From assembly GCF_949628265.1 (NCBI RefSeq), contig NC_088788.1, positions 18,414,001-18,478,000 of the forward strand: DNA of 64,000 bases, in the 5' to 3' direction. This stretch comes from Cloeon dipterum. Its lineage: Eukaryota > Arthropoda > Insecta > Ephemeroptera > Baetidae. The translations under genes were made by a program, and so were the position numbers. The notes under the pieces were generated by a model. The model had not been told where the DNA came from and ran no database searches. It saw only the letters and a list, made by a program, of their open reading frames with translations. Shown here in pieces: positions 36,301 to 51,300 of this stretch (the first letter of the stretch is position 1; each line of letters begins with the position of its first letter).

Positions 36301-39300
36301 CAAAATTAATCTTCTGGTCTGGCCAAGAGTACATTTTTGCCACTGTCAACAATTATTATTTAAAAGTTAAATTTAATTGTTACTAAATTTTCTGGACCAT
36401 CTGATTGTTTTAAAATGCCTTTCCCCAGAATTTGCTTGGCAGACTTTCTCAATTTAAAAAAAAATCAGTTTTCAACATTTCAGGGTGATAAGAAGTGCTG
36501 GTGTGAATTTCGTTGCAGAATTTATTTAAATTGCGATAGCACTTACAATTAGCAAAAGCCTTTCTTTCGCTTCTGAAACAAAGAGGGCAGACGACTTGCA
36601 TAATGATAAAGAGTACTCTCAATCACTTCATTATCGCCACGTGCTGGTTGCCGCAATTTTTCGGCGAGTGAGAGATTGCATTTAATTTCACGGTACGAGT
36701 GCATCAGCAGCCCTGACATGAAAGGAAGCGAGCTGCGATTATTAGCTACATGTGTTTCGGAGTGTCTGATTAATTGCGTTCGCCGCGACTCTTTTTTATA
36801 TGGTAATGTGCCGGAGCCAAGGCCGAACACGCCGAAACACAACACAATAGGTGATAATCCACGTCAGGATTTTGAACAATGAAGCAGGATTCCTTATGAA
36901 AATTGATATTTAATTGTGCGTAATGCACAACGTACAGAGGTATTATTTTTTTCAACTATACAACGGAAACAATGCGAAGATGAGCATTTTAAATTTGCTT
37001 CGGGCGTGTTCTTTACTTGGAAATATTTTGACAGTGATACATTGCATTAAAAATTATAAAGCTGTCAAGATTGAGAATTTAATTCAATTATTCTTGTGCT
37101 GTAAAATCTTTTGTTCTAAAGATCAAGAGATTGAGTTATATTTAAGTTGGTTGTATTCTTTAAATAGGAGCGTTGACAGGCTTCTTGTATTTTTATTGTT
37201 GTGAAAAAATTTGTATTGGTGTATTTGGTGATGAAATAGGGCGGGCAGGATTCGCCGAATCTTGTCGAGTTTGATTAAAAAACTCTGAAGTCTTCTTACA
37301 GTGCATTTTTGGAAAAGATTTGGAATGCACCATGTCATCTTCTCGTGGTCCTCAATTTGGAATTGTGCATTGGTTTCCTCTCGTTACTCCCAATAGAATG
37401 AGCGCCAAATTTCCCGATATATAGGTTGAGTAGAGCATATAGTTTGCACTTGTTTTCGAATTATTCCACGTTGAAACTTAAAAAAAAACAATAATTTTTC
37501 AATTGTAGCTGTCAAAATTGCAAAAACTGGCAACCATTGAACTCGTCTTGACCTCTCCTAATGAACTGAAAGATTTGGGTTGTGCTCTACTCTCCCAGCC
37601 CTTTAAACCCCCTGCTAAAATTTTGGCAGAAAAACGTCAAAATTATCAATTTTTAATCTAAATAATTTCACCTGCAATTTAAATTTTTACTTGCTAACAA
37701 AATCATCAACAACGTAATAACCTTATAAATTTACCAATATTTTCAAATAATCCAACACACTTATATTATCTTAGAAAATTGTTAACCTGCAAACTTCTTA
37801 TTTAATTATTATTATGCAAATTATCTTAAGCTGGAAGGGAAAATGCAGTAACAGTTATGATCGTGCTTTGGAACAATTTTAAAAGAAGACTCAATTCACC
37901 GCAGTGGATTTTATCTGAAGCCGCCGCGGGTTGTGCGCGCGCGTGTGTGTCTTTTAATGAAGCTGCTAAACTTTTTTATATTTATATTTAGAGTGGCGCT
38001 TCTGCTCGGCGCGTTTTCAGCATGGAAATCGACGCGCGGCCGAATTATTTCTGATGGACTCCTTTGAGATATCCTATATCCCGCGTGTGCTGTCTGATCG
38101 TTTTCCAAACGCATTTGCCGGGGCGCAAGTCAGAAGCTTCGAGTTAGGCACCACCGGCAATAAAAATTTAACCTAAATATCATCATCTCGGACTGGCCCC
38201 TGTTTTATATCATAGGAAACGAGAGAGATCTTTTGCCGTGAGCCACCGCACGAATACGAGTCATCGCGCACACAAAAACATGATTTTTTTTTCTTCATAA
38301 TCGAGAACGATAGGACGGCACAAAGGAAATAAAAATATAGCACTTTTTGCCACTTTTATGGAACGGGTTGATGAGCGAATTTGATCAATCTCATCCTGCT
38401 CCGAATCACGCAGTGGAACAAAAACAAAAACACAGCTTTCTTGAGAGTGATTTTTGTGCTAATTCACAGCCACACGTGGATTACATTTTCGACATCCACC
38501 TAAAATTTGATTGTTTTTTTAATTTCTGACCAAGTTCACAATAATTAACAATTATGGCAGGGCACCTATAATTAACAGCTTTACTAATAATTAATTAAAA
38601 AAACGATTATTTGATGGTTTTGGTTTAGAATACAAATGAAAACACACATTATTCAAGGGGCTCATTCATTCTCATTCACACAACTTTTGCAGGAAATAAA
38701 ATAACAGAGTCACAGGAAGTGGCATTTTTTTCTCAGGCATTCTTTAATAAAACGGCCAACCGCCGTCCTTCTCATCAGCATTTGTTGTAATAATAAATAT
38801 AATTTCAGGACATTTCAGCAATGTCAACACTCGTTGTCTTTTTTTCCAAAATTTGTTTGGTTCAAAGTGGAAATGGCGAAAATCACACATTTTATTCAGT
38901 GAAAAGCTAACGAATATCTTCACTTTCTATGCTAAACCATTCTAGCAAATTTAATTCATTGTTTTTGTTCTCGCTCTAACTCTCACTGACTCGACTCACG
39001 CAAAGGTAATATTTGGCTTTTGAACATGCGTTTATTAGGCTGCTGCTGCCTCTTCGGACGAGGCAAACGTGCAAATTTTCCGTCAGCACACGTTTGTTTG
39101 CGGAACGTGCTCTCTATTGTGCGAATACCGCGCGCCTATTGCTTCTCTCTCTCCGCTCGTGTGAGAGATTTTTGATAATCCGCGCCATGGCGTGACATTA
39201 AGCCCGATTATTCAGACACGGCTTGAGTACTGTAATGATCTCTTGAACTCTCACTTCGTGTAAAAGACACAGACACACGATCGTAATTAAATTTCTCGAA

Positions 39301-42300
39301 AATATTTAACACTTTTATTATCAGATTTTTTATATCTACTCTTTCTGTTAAAATTATTTCTATTGGCTGTGCAGAACTTGATATTGATCTTTACAGGATA
39401 ACAAAATATTTTGAATCTATGTACTAGCAAGTGTTTTGTGCAATGATCAAATCAACAATTAAAATATAAACTCCACACATTTTCTCAAAATGAAAATAAA
39501 TAAATAATGAAAAATTAGTCTATGTTTTTTTCGCGAATAATGAGGTGAATTTCCCTTTTACTTAAATATATCATGATATGAAGACCATATGCTTGCTGAG
39601 TTATTGGCATTTTAATAATGAAGCTGATTTTCCCTGAAATTTAAATAATTTAAACGGCACTCTGGTATTTTTTTTATTTATTTCCTTTTTTTAATTTGGT
39701 TGAGGTAAAAAATAAATTTAATTCGCATTAATAAAAAAAACTGCAGAGAATCGCTGCGCTCCAAAAAATCTAATTTGTCTGTTGAAATTAGTCCTGGTGA
39801 ATAGAAGAAAAACTTTCCTTTAATACCGGCCACATGCAGCTAGCTCGCAGTGAATTTATCTCGAATTATAAATCACCAGTGGCTGGCTAATTTTTGATAA
39901 GCAGAGAAATAGAGCATTATTTAATTTAACTCGGCAGAGAGTGCAGCTGCGTCCGCGTCTAACAAGAGGACCCTTTTGATACACACACATTTATCCTGCC
40001 ACTGACTGCGAGGGAGACGCGCTATTTAGGACATTGAATGCATGCATACACACACTGGCCGCTCTAAACACATTCTGCTTTGTTTCGCCTGCGCCTGTCT
40101 CCGATTCTCCACTGCAACTGCACGATTCTGCCAACGCCAAATAATAATTAATCTTCGTAACTCCGAAATGTGGAACAATATGCAAGCTATAACTCAATGA
40201 ATCGCTTTATTTTTAGTGAAAATTTTAAATTCTATGAAACAAAGAGATTGTAGAATCCATCATGATTATTTTTCAATATTTGAATTATATTAGGTAATCT
40301 TGTAAAATATATTTTAAATTAAAAAGTAAAAATAGATTTTTTAAAACTTTGTATTTATATAGTTTTAATACAAAATTAATAAAAAAAGTTTAAAACTTTA
40401 AATTTTAATATTAAAATTTAATAAAATTTTACTAATATTTGGTTTTATTTAACTATTAATCTTTTTTGTTTTTTCTAATAAAATTATAGTTAAAACATTT
40501 TTTATTTAATTTTTTTCATAGTGCACTACTTGTAACAATGACTAAGGTGAGTGCACTGATTTGAAGGCGTGGCTCAAATTTTGCTTGGTTTACAGTTAAA
40601 GTGCGGAGTTTGAGGCACTCGGCGTGAAAAGTGTCGTTTTCAGTGAGGGCCGTGCTTCCTATACAAAAAGCAAACTTTTCGCTCGGAAGCACAAAGCATT
40701 GCTGTATTAACAGCTACTTCTGATGAGCATCGCAGATCTCTCTGCCCATCAAAGTGAGCGCCAGGAAACGCGCAATTTTAATATAGAAAAAGGAACTTGA
40801 TGTTTATTCTTGCTACAACGTACAATTACATCGCAAGGTCTAAATGCAAATGCGGTAAAAAATCTCTGCTTGAGACAGTTACCTCAGTTCTTTTCAGAAA
40901 TTGCTTTCACAGTTGATATTTGCTCAGCGGAATTCACTAAAAATTGGTGGTGGTATTTGAAAAAGTTAAAAATTATAATAGCATATTGAGCTCAATTTAT
41001 GATGTTTTTGTTTGATAGTTTCTAGTTTATTGTCTTTAATAAATTTCACTCTTCCTAAAGTCATTTATTTATTTCGTAGTCTACATAAAATTCTTGTGTG
41101 TCGTTTTTCATCGATTTCTAATGAAGAGTATTTAAAAAATTGCTCCGATTTCCTGTTCCAAGCAATTCCCATACAGATGACGCTTGAGTTTAAGGATAAA
41201 TTTATGTCATTTGCAAATATTGAAAAAACTAAATTGATTGCACTGCTCCTTTAAACTCGATCGTTTGTTTTTGTCTACATTGAGCCGTATTAATAGAAGA
41301 ATGTGATAAAATGTTTTATTAATTTTGTCTTTTCTGATCAGGATTATTTGTTGAGTCCTTCACATCTCCAAAGGAATTTTTAGAACTTTCGCGTGGACAC
41401 CAGCCATGCGATGAGAAGAAAATTAACGAGTCACGAGTAGTCTGAGCGGCAATCTTCACTTGCAGAAAACTTAAAGTTGGCTGCTGACGAGTTTGTACAA
41501 ATAATCTTAACTCATAGTCTTTGTTTCTCGGCCAGGACCACACAGAGAGCTGCAACTCGAGCGTGCAATTAACAGCCTCAGGACGGAAATAGCCGGCCGG
41601 ACACACAGCTCAAGTGTTTTTTCTATCAAACTCTCCGCTAATTAATGACTGAGCTCAACAAATCAAGTCGCCAATTAATTCCTCAATAAAATTTGTTTTA
41701 TATTTCTAAAAATGTCTCTATTGAATGAGTCGCAGTTTTCCCCATTTTTAATAAAACAAATTTAAATATTTGAGAGAGCTCAAATACATTTTAATTGCTC
41801 GTGCGTCTGTGTAAAGATTTCGTCTGATTCGGTTTCGGCGCACATAGTGTTTGTGTGGCCCAGCAGCACGTTTTATCCACACCTGTGCGGGCAGGGCGGC
41901 TGTCAGTTGAAAGGGCCGCTGTGCGTGTGTTTGCAAAACAGACAAAGAGAATAAATAACTCACTCTCTGCGCTCTCGCACTGCCTAAATCGCAGCACCGT
42001 CGATCGTCTCCTGGCTGTTTAAAGCCGAAAAAGAAAATTAAGAAACACACTCTCTTTCTGGCTTGCGCTCGCGCGTGCTGTCTGCCGCGGCTCACGATCA
42101 AGAGCTGGACCAAGTTCAAGTGCCGACTGTGAATCATCCGTCGCCTCTGCCCATTGTTTCCTTGCATTTGCTCTAAATTGCGCGCGGGCTCTCTGTTCAG
42201 CAGCTTCGATAAAAGGGAATCCAGAAGGATTTAATGCTGAGCTAAAAAAGACGCTGTTCAAAAAGAGGCTTGATAATATTTTGTAAAAATTTATTTGAGA

Positions 42301-45300
42301 TGAGAGACATCAATACCCCTTTGAAATGTTGTTGATGCGTAAATTTTAGAATCAAATTAATAAAAATTGTGATTTTTCAATGGTTAATAAACCAACAACA
42401 CTATCAAAACGCCAAAATCTAAGCAAAAATGAATTTTTCCCTGGTGCAACCAATTTTTACTTCTCATTTGCAATATATTGAGGCTTTTTAAATAGCAATT
42501 GATAGCAATTTCCGGTCTCAAAAGTTTTAAATAAACAAAATAATGTAATAAATTAAATGTTAAAGTAATGATTATGTTTAGGGACTGTGAAATTGGTGCA
42601 TTATAATTAAAAACTTCAAATGTATATCTCTTGAAAAAGATAGCCGATGTTAGACGGTTTCTCGCCGCTTCAGGATTTTATTTTATTAGGAAAATTTGCT
42701 CTTTTTGCCAATTTTTGTAATTTCTCAAAGATGCTATTGTCATTTTCAACTTCAGGTAAATAATCAAATTATTTTTCACATAGGCGAGTTATAGGGCAAA
42801 ATTTGACTGATCACGTTGGATAATTTTATTTAAATCTCCATATTTTATTTAAAAAAATAGATATAATTATCTTTAAAGTCTAAAGCATGTAAATTTTACT
42901 AAAAATGACGTATTAGGCGCAAATCTCTTTTAAACCCTTGCACCTAAAACGCATCAAATATGTTTCTGACCGGTGATAATACTTTGAAAATATTTTGTTT
43001 GGAATCCTAAGTTTTAAATAGTAAAATAACTTAGATTTAATTGAACAAAAGATGCAGCTATTTAACGTTTCCTTTTTCCAACTACCAAAAATTAAAATTA
43101 ATAAAGATATAACAAAAACCTGGTTTAATTTCCAAAGAAGACAGTTAAAATTTTCTTCTTCAGTACATCTCCTTTAATTGATGTTCCCTGCGCCAAAAAA
43201 TAATTGGATTTCCTTCGCTTTCGCTGCCTTTCTCAGGAGTGGCAAATTAAAGTAGCAAAAAATGCTCAATCACTACTTCCTCTCACGCAAAAAAACATCG
43301 TTTTTGCGAAGGAGTATGTCGTTTCGAGGTGACAAAACCGCGCCGAGCACGAGAGACTCATTGTATTGTTGTCACAGGATTCGCCCCCACGTTATCCTTC
43401 AGTGCAAAACGATCGTGCATCAGACACGAACTCGTCAGGTGACATTTTCAATTCAAGAAGACAGACAGAACAATAATTGCGACGCGGACGCGTGAGGCAC
43501 GTGTTTGCGAACAAAACGAAGCAGATTATTATTGTCTTTGTTGCACGAAATATTATCGTGAATTCTTAATTCCTCAGAACTGCTAGTGTTAAATGTTTTT
43601 TTCGGTTAATATAAGACTGGCACGGATTCTCAACACCTCGAAAACTATTGTCGATATTTTCTTTCACTGTAGAAATAAAAGAAAATAAGTTTTCATTTCC
43701 AAGGCCACGCAGACGCGGCATCTGAGTGATTTTTTCTAATTTTATTTCTGGTTTGGAACACAATATGCATACAAATTACATTATATATAGGACAAAAATG
43801 GATAAGAATCTTCAGTTACAGTAGTTCTTTTAATGATTACGTTTTCGGAGAAAAATCTTTATAACAATCGTTTGATCTTGCTCTGCAAAACAGAATGCCT
43901 CTCGAATACAAAGTAGCACTGAAATTTCATCATTTTTAACAGTACCAAATGGTTGCTGAGGGTCGAATTAGGTGAGTCAAATGATTCACTCGGCACGTCG
44001 TGTCAAATGTTCAACCGACTGTTTCGGTTCCCCAACGTAATTTTCCTCATTCTACCCTCAGAAATCGATTAATTTGCACTATTAAAAATGTAATTCCATT
44101 TTATTACTTTAACGGCTGACAGGACATTATGAAGCTATGAAGCGTAATTTAAAATAAATTTGATGAATTAAAACGTTTGAATTTTCTAATTTGAGCCCAG
44201 GAAATAAAACAAATTACCCATGAAAAAAGGTAAAATTAATTTTTTTGTGATCTTTGCGGTGCAATTTAGTAATTTTCCAGTACAAGTTCATTTTATTTTC
44301 TTAAAACAAAATAAATAAAAATGTATCACTTTTAAATAAGAATATACATGTAAATTAAAATTTGAGCAGTTTAAAATACCCAAACTAATTGAGTATTTAT
44401 GCCTATTAAATTTAGCAGATAAAAAGAAAATTGATAGTTGAGAATAAATCTCCAATTTTTTAAATTGAACGAGCATTTTTTTATCAAGCTTAAATAAAAG
44501 CCAGTTCACTTGGAGGAGGACGCATATCAACAGTGTTGCTCTTATGTCACTGCCATCGCCTAATTTAGAGAACAAGTTGAAGGAGCAACTCCGGCCTGGT
44601 GACCAAAAAAATCGTCATTTCGAGTAGACAACGCCGGAATAATATATTCCTCTCCTAGCTCGTGTGACTTTCGGCACTAAAGTCGTGTCTTTTGGCATAA
44701 TATTAACTGCATGAGTCTCGCGTGTGTGGGACGGCTTTTCGGCTTAGAGCAAATTATCCCCAATTTGGCTGTCCTGCTCTTTTTGCTGCGGAATGGGAGC
44801 CAGCGCAGTCTTGTTTTTTGCACGCCTCGTTAACTCATTCGGCGCGGCCGTAATCTCCTTACGTTTTTCCATGCTGATTTTAGTGAGCTGAGAGCAGCTA
44901 CTATGCATGCGTATTATTTACTGTCCAGAAAGAGAGGAGAGCTACGCGGAATCGCTTTATCTGATGCCTTGAATGAGAGCGGAAGATGCAATAATAATCC
45001 TCGGCATTTATTCCACGCACAGACTTATTCTGCGTCTCCTTTCTCGACGGTCCCACGACGAAAGTGTGAAAAGCCGATTTTTATCTCCCGGCCTTCTCCG
45101 AGAAATTTCCGACTCTTTGGAATATATAAGCCGTTGAAAGGAAACTGCTGATCTTGTTCGATTCACTACGCTAATGCCTCGCAATGACAGATTTTTGATT
45201 TCACACTTAATTTCCGCTTGTCATTACACATTTTCATCACACGTGCGATGAAACCAAATTCTTATATCTGCAGAAGACACAGATTTTCTGTTTGAAAATT

Positions 45301-48300
45301 GTAATTTGTATATTTTGCTTATATCTTTTCGCATAAGTTCAAAACATGTATTTCAATATTACAATTAAATTCAAAAAATGAATTAAGAATCATTTCACCT
45401 GAATCTTCAATCAATACAAAATTTGAAAGGATGAAAAACAAGGGTAACAAATTATTAAGCTTGGAAATTTTATTCGATTTACGATTTATTTCTGCTTGCT
45501 GTCTGCTTTTGCAATATGTGCAATAATTTTGACTCCCAATGAGCACGAATCACGCAAATTTTCATTAAATTAAATGTTGTAACTATGCTAAATGATTAAA
45601 TATCTTCGAGGTAATCGACTTTAATAAATTTTTCGTGGCATTAACTTTCGATCTACACTAATATGGTCTTAAATTGAATTTTACGAATTTAACTATCAAT
45701 AAAATGTTTATGATTCACTCTTGATATCGACTGGAACTGTCTTTGGAGCTCAAAACTGTCTGAAACTGTCCAGATCCCTTGTGAAGCTTGATAAACACCT
45801 TTAAAACACTTATTTTTAAGACAAATTTTCAATAATTAAATATTTTAGTCGAAATTTGTATGAAAAGTGTGGCATTTTGAAGAAAATCAATGGAAGGAAG
45901 GGTGGTATTGATTGAACCACGGATGTAATGCTTCCCGTTTAAGCTGCTGCTTCTCAACACAACTTTCAGGTGCCCTATTTAAATTTATATATATTACTGA
46001 GTTTAAATATGTCATCAATCAACCGATGAATAATTGGGAAAATTGTAAAAATCATCAGAGCTGCGTCCGCTTTTTCAGCGTGAATATCGGCAACAATGAA
46101 TCTCACGTGGCGAAATGGCAGTCGAAGCCGAGAGGAAACAATTTTGCGCGGCCGTGACGCGTCCGGCCGGCGCTCGCGTTCATCGTCCCTGTCCGAGGTT
46201 GCACGCAGCTTCGAAATTCAGCCTCGCGGTCGCTAGCCGCCCGGCGTTTATTTCATTTTATTTATCGCTTGTTGTCAGCGAAAGTGGCACCAGCAAACGC
46301 TTTTAACTCTTCCCCGTTTGCTGGATGCTGGACGCGCGGTCATCATCATCGGGCATCAGAAAAGTGGCGCTTATCGCCCCGCCGTTGTCACTGTCACATA
46401 CACACTCGCGTGTGCCTCATTGTCAGGGGCTCTTTGCAGGAGCAGAAGCAACTCATATGATCGAAAATCATTCTCTCTTCGTGCAACAAGTGGTTTTACC
46501 GGATATTAAAACTTTAACAGTGTTATGTGTCATTTTAATCAATTTCAATGCTGTTGATGACGTGAGAAGACTTTCCTGTCTGCTCATCATGTTTGTAGGA
46601 ATTCATATCATTAATATTAAATAATTAAGCCCTAAAGAGGTATGATAGGTAAAAAATATGAAAAACTGCTGCCTGCCCAACGAATAAACTATTATTTTAA
46701 GATTTAATGCAAAATATTTCAGATCCCCTGTCAATAGCTTTACAGCTCAGTTTTTTTCCAGGCTCCCTATAAAAGAAGACTATTAATTTCCACGAAAGCT
46801 GTTTGAAAGATCTCAACGAGAGAAATCGAAGCCACCATGAAAATACTGTCAAACTCTGCAAATTTTCTAGAAAATTGGTACTATTTGATTTTTAATTGTA
46901 GCTACAAAGTGCTAAAAAAAAACTCTAACAGCCGCTTAATTAATAAATTAGTCTTCATAACTAAATGACATTATTTGATGCCCTTGTATCATTAAACTAT
47001 AAGTTCATTGAAGAAATTAAAGCAACATAAATTTAGTACAAAAAGAATCGAATTATTTTAATTTTATTGCTTCATCGGGGAATGATAACAACGAAGATTT
47101 TTGTTTCGGTGATAAACGTGGCAAGGTAAAACAAAAATAAGTCCAGATTTGAATTTGTGATGGCGAAAAACATATGAATCGACACCAAGAACTTCATATT
47201 TCGAGTAAAATAAATAAAGCCTTAAAAGCCACAACTATAGAGGCAGGGGATGAATTCCAACCCCAAACCACTACTGCTCGAAAATCTTGATTTATCATAC
47301 TAATATCAAATTTGCTGAAATCTGGTCAAAATTAAGCAATTTTTCAGGGTACTTCATGTTTAAGGGTCCAAAAAACATGTTTTTTCAACTTTGAGTCAAA
47401 ATATCTAGAAAATGAAAAAACTGTGCCACTTTTTTGACCTTGTATCCTCCATTAAATGGGGCACAATTTAGCATTATAGACTTGGAAAACATTTTTTCCT
47501 TCGTTATGTGGTAATTATTTTAACTGTGCAAACACGTTTTTTCATCTTGACCTTTGACTTCAAAGTTTGTCAATGATCACAAATTGTGCAGCATGTTATG
47601 AACTAAATTCAAGACCCCAAAATTTTGAATTTATCTCAACCAGAAGCTAAGTTACGACCGTTCGAAAAACTGGATTTTTCCACAAATCCCGAAAAATCGC
47701 AAACTTTGGCCCCATGTAAAATAGGCATTTCTTGGAATTTCAACCTAATATTTTATGGTGTAATTAAGTCAACACCTCCACAAAATTTCATCCCATTTAT
47801 ATCCTACCATAAATACCATTCCCTTATTTCGGATTAAATTAGTATTTTTCGCCAAATTCAACCTCTATTCCACGCGTTTCAACGCGATTCAACCTTATTA
47901 GTGTATCTATTTAAGCGAGGATCAGAATTAAACGCAGGGGCGAAAGCATTAATCGAGCAGCCGATTAATTGGAGTGAATAAAACGGCCCGGTCGGCCGTG
48001 GCGGGCCTCAGTCAGCGCAGACAAAAGACAGAAAGGCGAGAAAAGCACACGCGCCAGGCGAGCCGAGGCGGCGCGGGAATTAAAATAAATAGCTCTTCCT
48101 GGTGGCGGCTTTTGAGCCGCTTTTCAAGTGAGATTTATATGAAAAGCGGCGTGCAGTGTTATTTTATAAACAGTGTCGGACGCTTATTGCTTCTGTTGGG
48201 CCATTTAGGATGGAGGCTCTCAATCTCGCGCGCCGGCCGCGTCTGCTAATAGAATAAATATCGCCAATACTCGCGGCTCAGATAGATAAAAGAAGCCCAA

Positions 48301-51300
48301 GGACAGGTGCGCGATCGGCCCAACACACGCCGCAGCCGCAGCCGCCGCTCCATCTCGCCTTATTCTCCGGCCAAGCGCACGGATTAATGCAAATTGGAAA
48401 TTGTCACGCCCTCTCCAAATGATATAATGCCGTATTTTTAGCAGCCTCCAACACGCCGCCGAAACAGAGAATAATCGCCTGTCGAGCCGTTTTCGACACT
48501 AACCAGGCAGAAAAAAACCTAAACTCTTGTTTCGCACCATTTAGTTTCAATTTAAATTATACGAATGATTCTTCAGCGTGTTTATTTTTATCAGTAAAAA
48601 TGATGGATTTTCCGTATTTCATAAGCCCCGCCATCAACAGAGAGGAAATCCGTTTTGCCGCTGGACCTTCCCACAACCGAAAACCAGTTCGTCAACGTGT
48701 CTCTCGCATCAGAGAATCAGAGAATTCATTTAGTATAAATGTGAAGTTAATCAAGAGCGAAGGGTTAATTTCATTATATAAATATTATCTCGAAATTGAA
48801 ATCCAGGAGGTATAATTCGTGTCAATTAAATTTTCTTCAATATTAAATTTCCCGTTATTGGTCTTATATGTTGATTCATTTTTGTTCACCAAACCAAGAG
48901 ATTACCCTCAAGACCGAAACTCTGCTTTTCTTTGAACGAAAGGTGAACTTTATACAATTTAAAATTAACTAGGCAAATAATTAATTTATTAAGAAGTGTG
49001 ATTTTGTTTATTAAAATTTGTGCAAATTTGTATAAAAATCTATAACTCGTATACGAAATCATTGCATTAGAAAACTAAGAGATCTCAGGGGAAAATGTTG
49101 AAATCCTGTTTGAGATCAGTTAAGCTCTCGCTTAGAACACAGGTTTGAAGACAAATCATCACCCAGATGGTTGCACAGGATTTGATTCTTCTTAGGAGTT
49201 AATTACAAGAGAAACACAGAAACTAAGCTCGTTTGTTACATCGTTTGCAAGAAGGTCTATGTAGAGCAAGGGAACCAAAAGATCTTTGCGTCTTACAACT
49301 AAAACATTGTCATGTAACGAAGACAAAAAAATTAATACTGAGGGGCCACTATGGCAGTGAGAAAGCTTGTTATTTGTTTTTTCCTCTTAGAATTTCGCTA
49401 GCTATCCGTCTAGCTAGAAAATCAGCGCAGAGATTAAAGCCATTCGACAGTTTAACTTTCAATGGGAATAAGAATATTTTTGAATAAAAATTGTGTATAA
49501 ACGCTTTTAGGGCACAATAATCCTGGTCAAGGTTCGTTGAAACAAGTAATTGGTAATGTTAGCTGTAAATAGAAAATTACGCACACAGGAAATTAAAAAG
49601 AAAACCATAGTTCAACTCTGTGTGGTTTTACTAAAAAAGACGAGTTAGAGTGAAATTTTTAAGAGAAAAATTATCTTACACGTTCTCGTGCTGAACAGTA
49701 GCTGTATTTAGTCCGTCAGGCCTCATCAGCAAAACAAAAATCATTGTAGTCTCTTACAAAATTATATCTTATATCAAAGATTTGAATTGTGATACACCTT
49801 TTATAGCAACAAGTCTTAATAAAAATCCCGTTTAGTTTTGAATGACTTTTTTCACTCTCGCACACATGCTAGCCTTTCCAATATTCTTAACACTTTCCAT
49901 TTTAATTTGAATTGAAATTTTAACTATCTGCGCGGATTTGTTCAGTATATATATGGATATAATTATTCGTGAAATTTTGAGAGGAAATTCTCCGCAGCTC
50001 ATACAGTCGCACAGCCACTGCACAGTACGAGAGCGTGTCATTTAATTTTTTTTTCAAAATTTGCCTAATAGCCATCCTGAATTAATCCACGTGAAGCTGA
50101 AGCCATTTGATAATATCAAAATTTCCAGTGTGTATTTAGTATTTATTTCTCTTTCCCTGTTCTTAAATTGTATTTTTTCACCATTTTCATGGATTTTGGC
50201 GCCATGAATGCATTCCCTGAAGTGCGTTTCAATGATTTGCTCACCTGTCATAAAACATATTCTTGAAAGCGTTGGATTGGGATGTATCCGTGCACCGGAA
50301 GAAATGCACTGACAATGAGGTGATTTGTAAAAATTTCAAACAAAACTGCAGAAAAGTGCAGCTACGATTGTGTTTGGCTGATTCGGCGGAACGTAGAGCA
50401 TTCATCTCTCTGGTTTGAACGGAAACAAAGTTTCAACAATGAGGGCATTTAAATATGCATGATGCACAAGAGAGCAAACGTGTGAACGAGCGAGGCGGTT
50501 TACGACCTCTGATTCTGCAGGTGATGATGCAAAAATGCCGCCTCCCTTGGAGCGAAAGGTGAAATTATTCCGCGCGCCAATTAAAGTTACCGCGGACACG
50601 GAAAACGCGGTCGGTCGATGCGTGTGTGCGCGCCGAAAACGCCAATAAAATAAGCAGCGCGTCCGTTTTTCTCGCGACCAGAGGAAAGGAAACATGCAAA
50701 TTGCTCCCTGTGTTCGCCGAGCCCAATTATTGTCTCGCTTCAAACCGAGCTCCGCAATTACTCTCATTATTGGAAGGCGCCTGTCAAAATAGCAACGAGA
50801 CGAAAATTGCCCCTTTTTGCCAATCAATCGCAGGCAGTTTGCAAACATGGGTTCAATGACAGATGGTTTCAAACAACTTGCATTTTTTCTCCGAAGCTGT
50901 TTTCATTTTTTTTGCATTTCGCTTTAATAAATTCGTTTGTAAGCGCGTTTGTTTGCGCAATCTTTAAAATTGCAAACAATGTTTCATCCAAACTGCATTA
51001 AATTTTTTTACTTCAAAAAAGGAGAGCCACTTTTTTAATTGTCGGGGATTTTTTTTCACAATAAATCGCCATAAATCAAATTGTAAATTACTGTGATAAA
51101 TCCCAATGTTAGTATATTGTTACACTTTTTAAGCAAATAATTAAGTGTAAAAAACAATGAAAGAAGTTTATCAACTAGTTTATTGTTCCAGCAGGGATAA
51201 CAAATAATATGCAGTCTCCATGAGTGTCAGCTTTTTCACTTAATAAGCTTAGACCATGCATTAATATAAAATAAAATTGACTTGAAGTTTAAATCCCAGT

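Noticed and set aside
41748..42167. 139-codon minus-strand frame
   Set aside because: Same reasoning; a second overlapping frame on the same strand is also open, as expected for GC-rich DNA.
47250..47880. Sequence with the look of a transposon remnant
   Set aside because: Low-complexity AT-rich wording only; I could not find a second copy in the window or any coding trace.
50402..50872. 156-codon minus-strand frame near the ADAMTS first exon
   Set aside because: Composition-driven open frame in a CpG-rich block, no recognisable domain.
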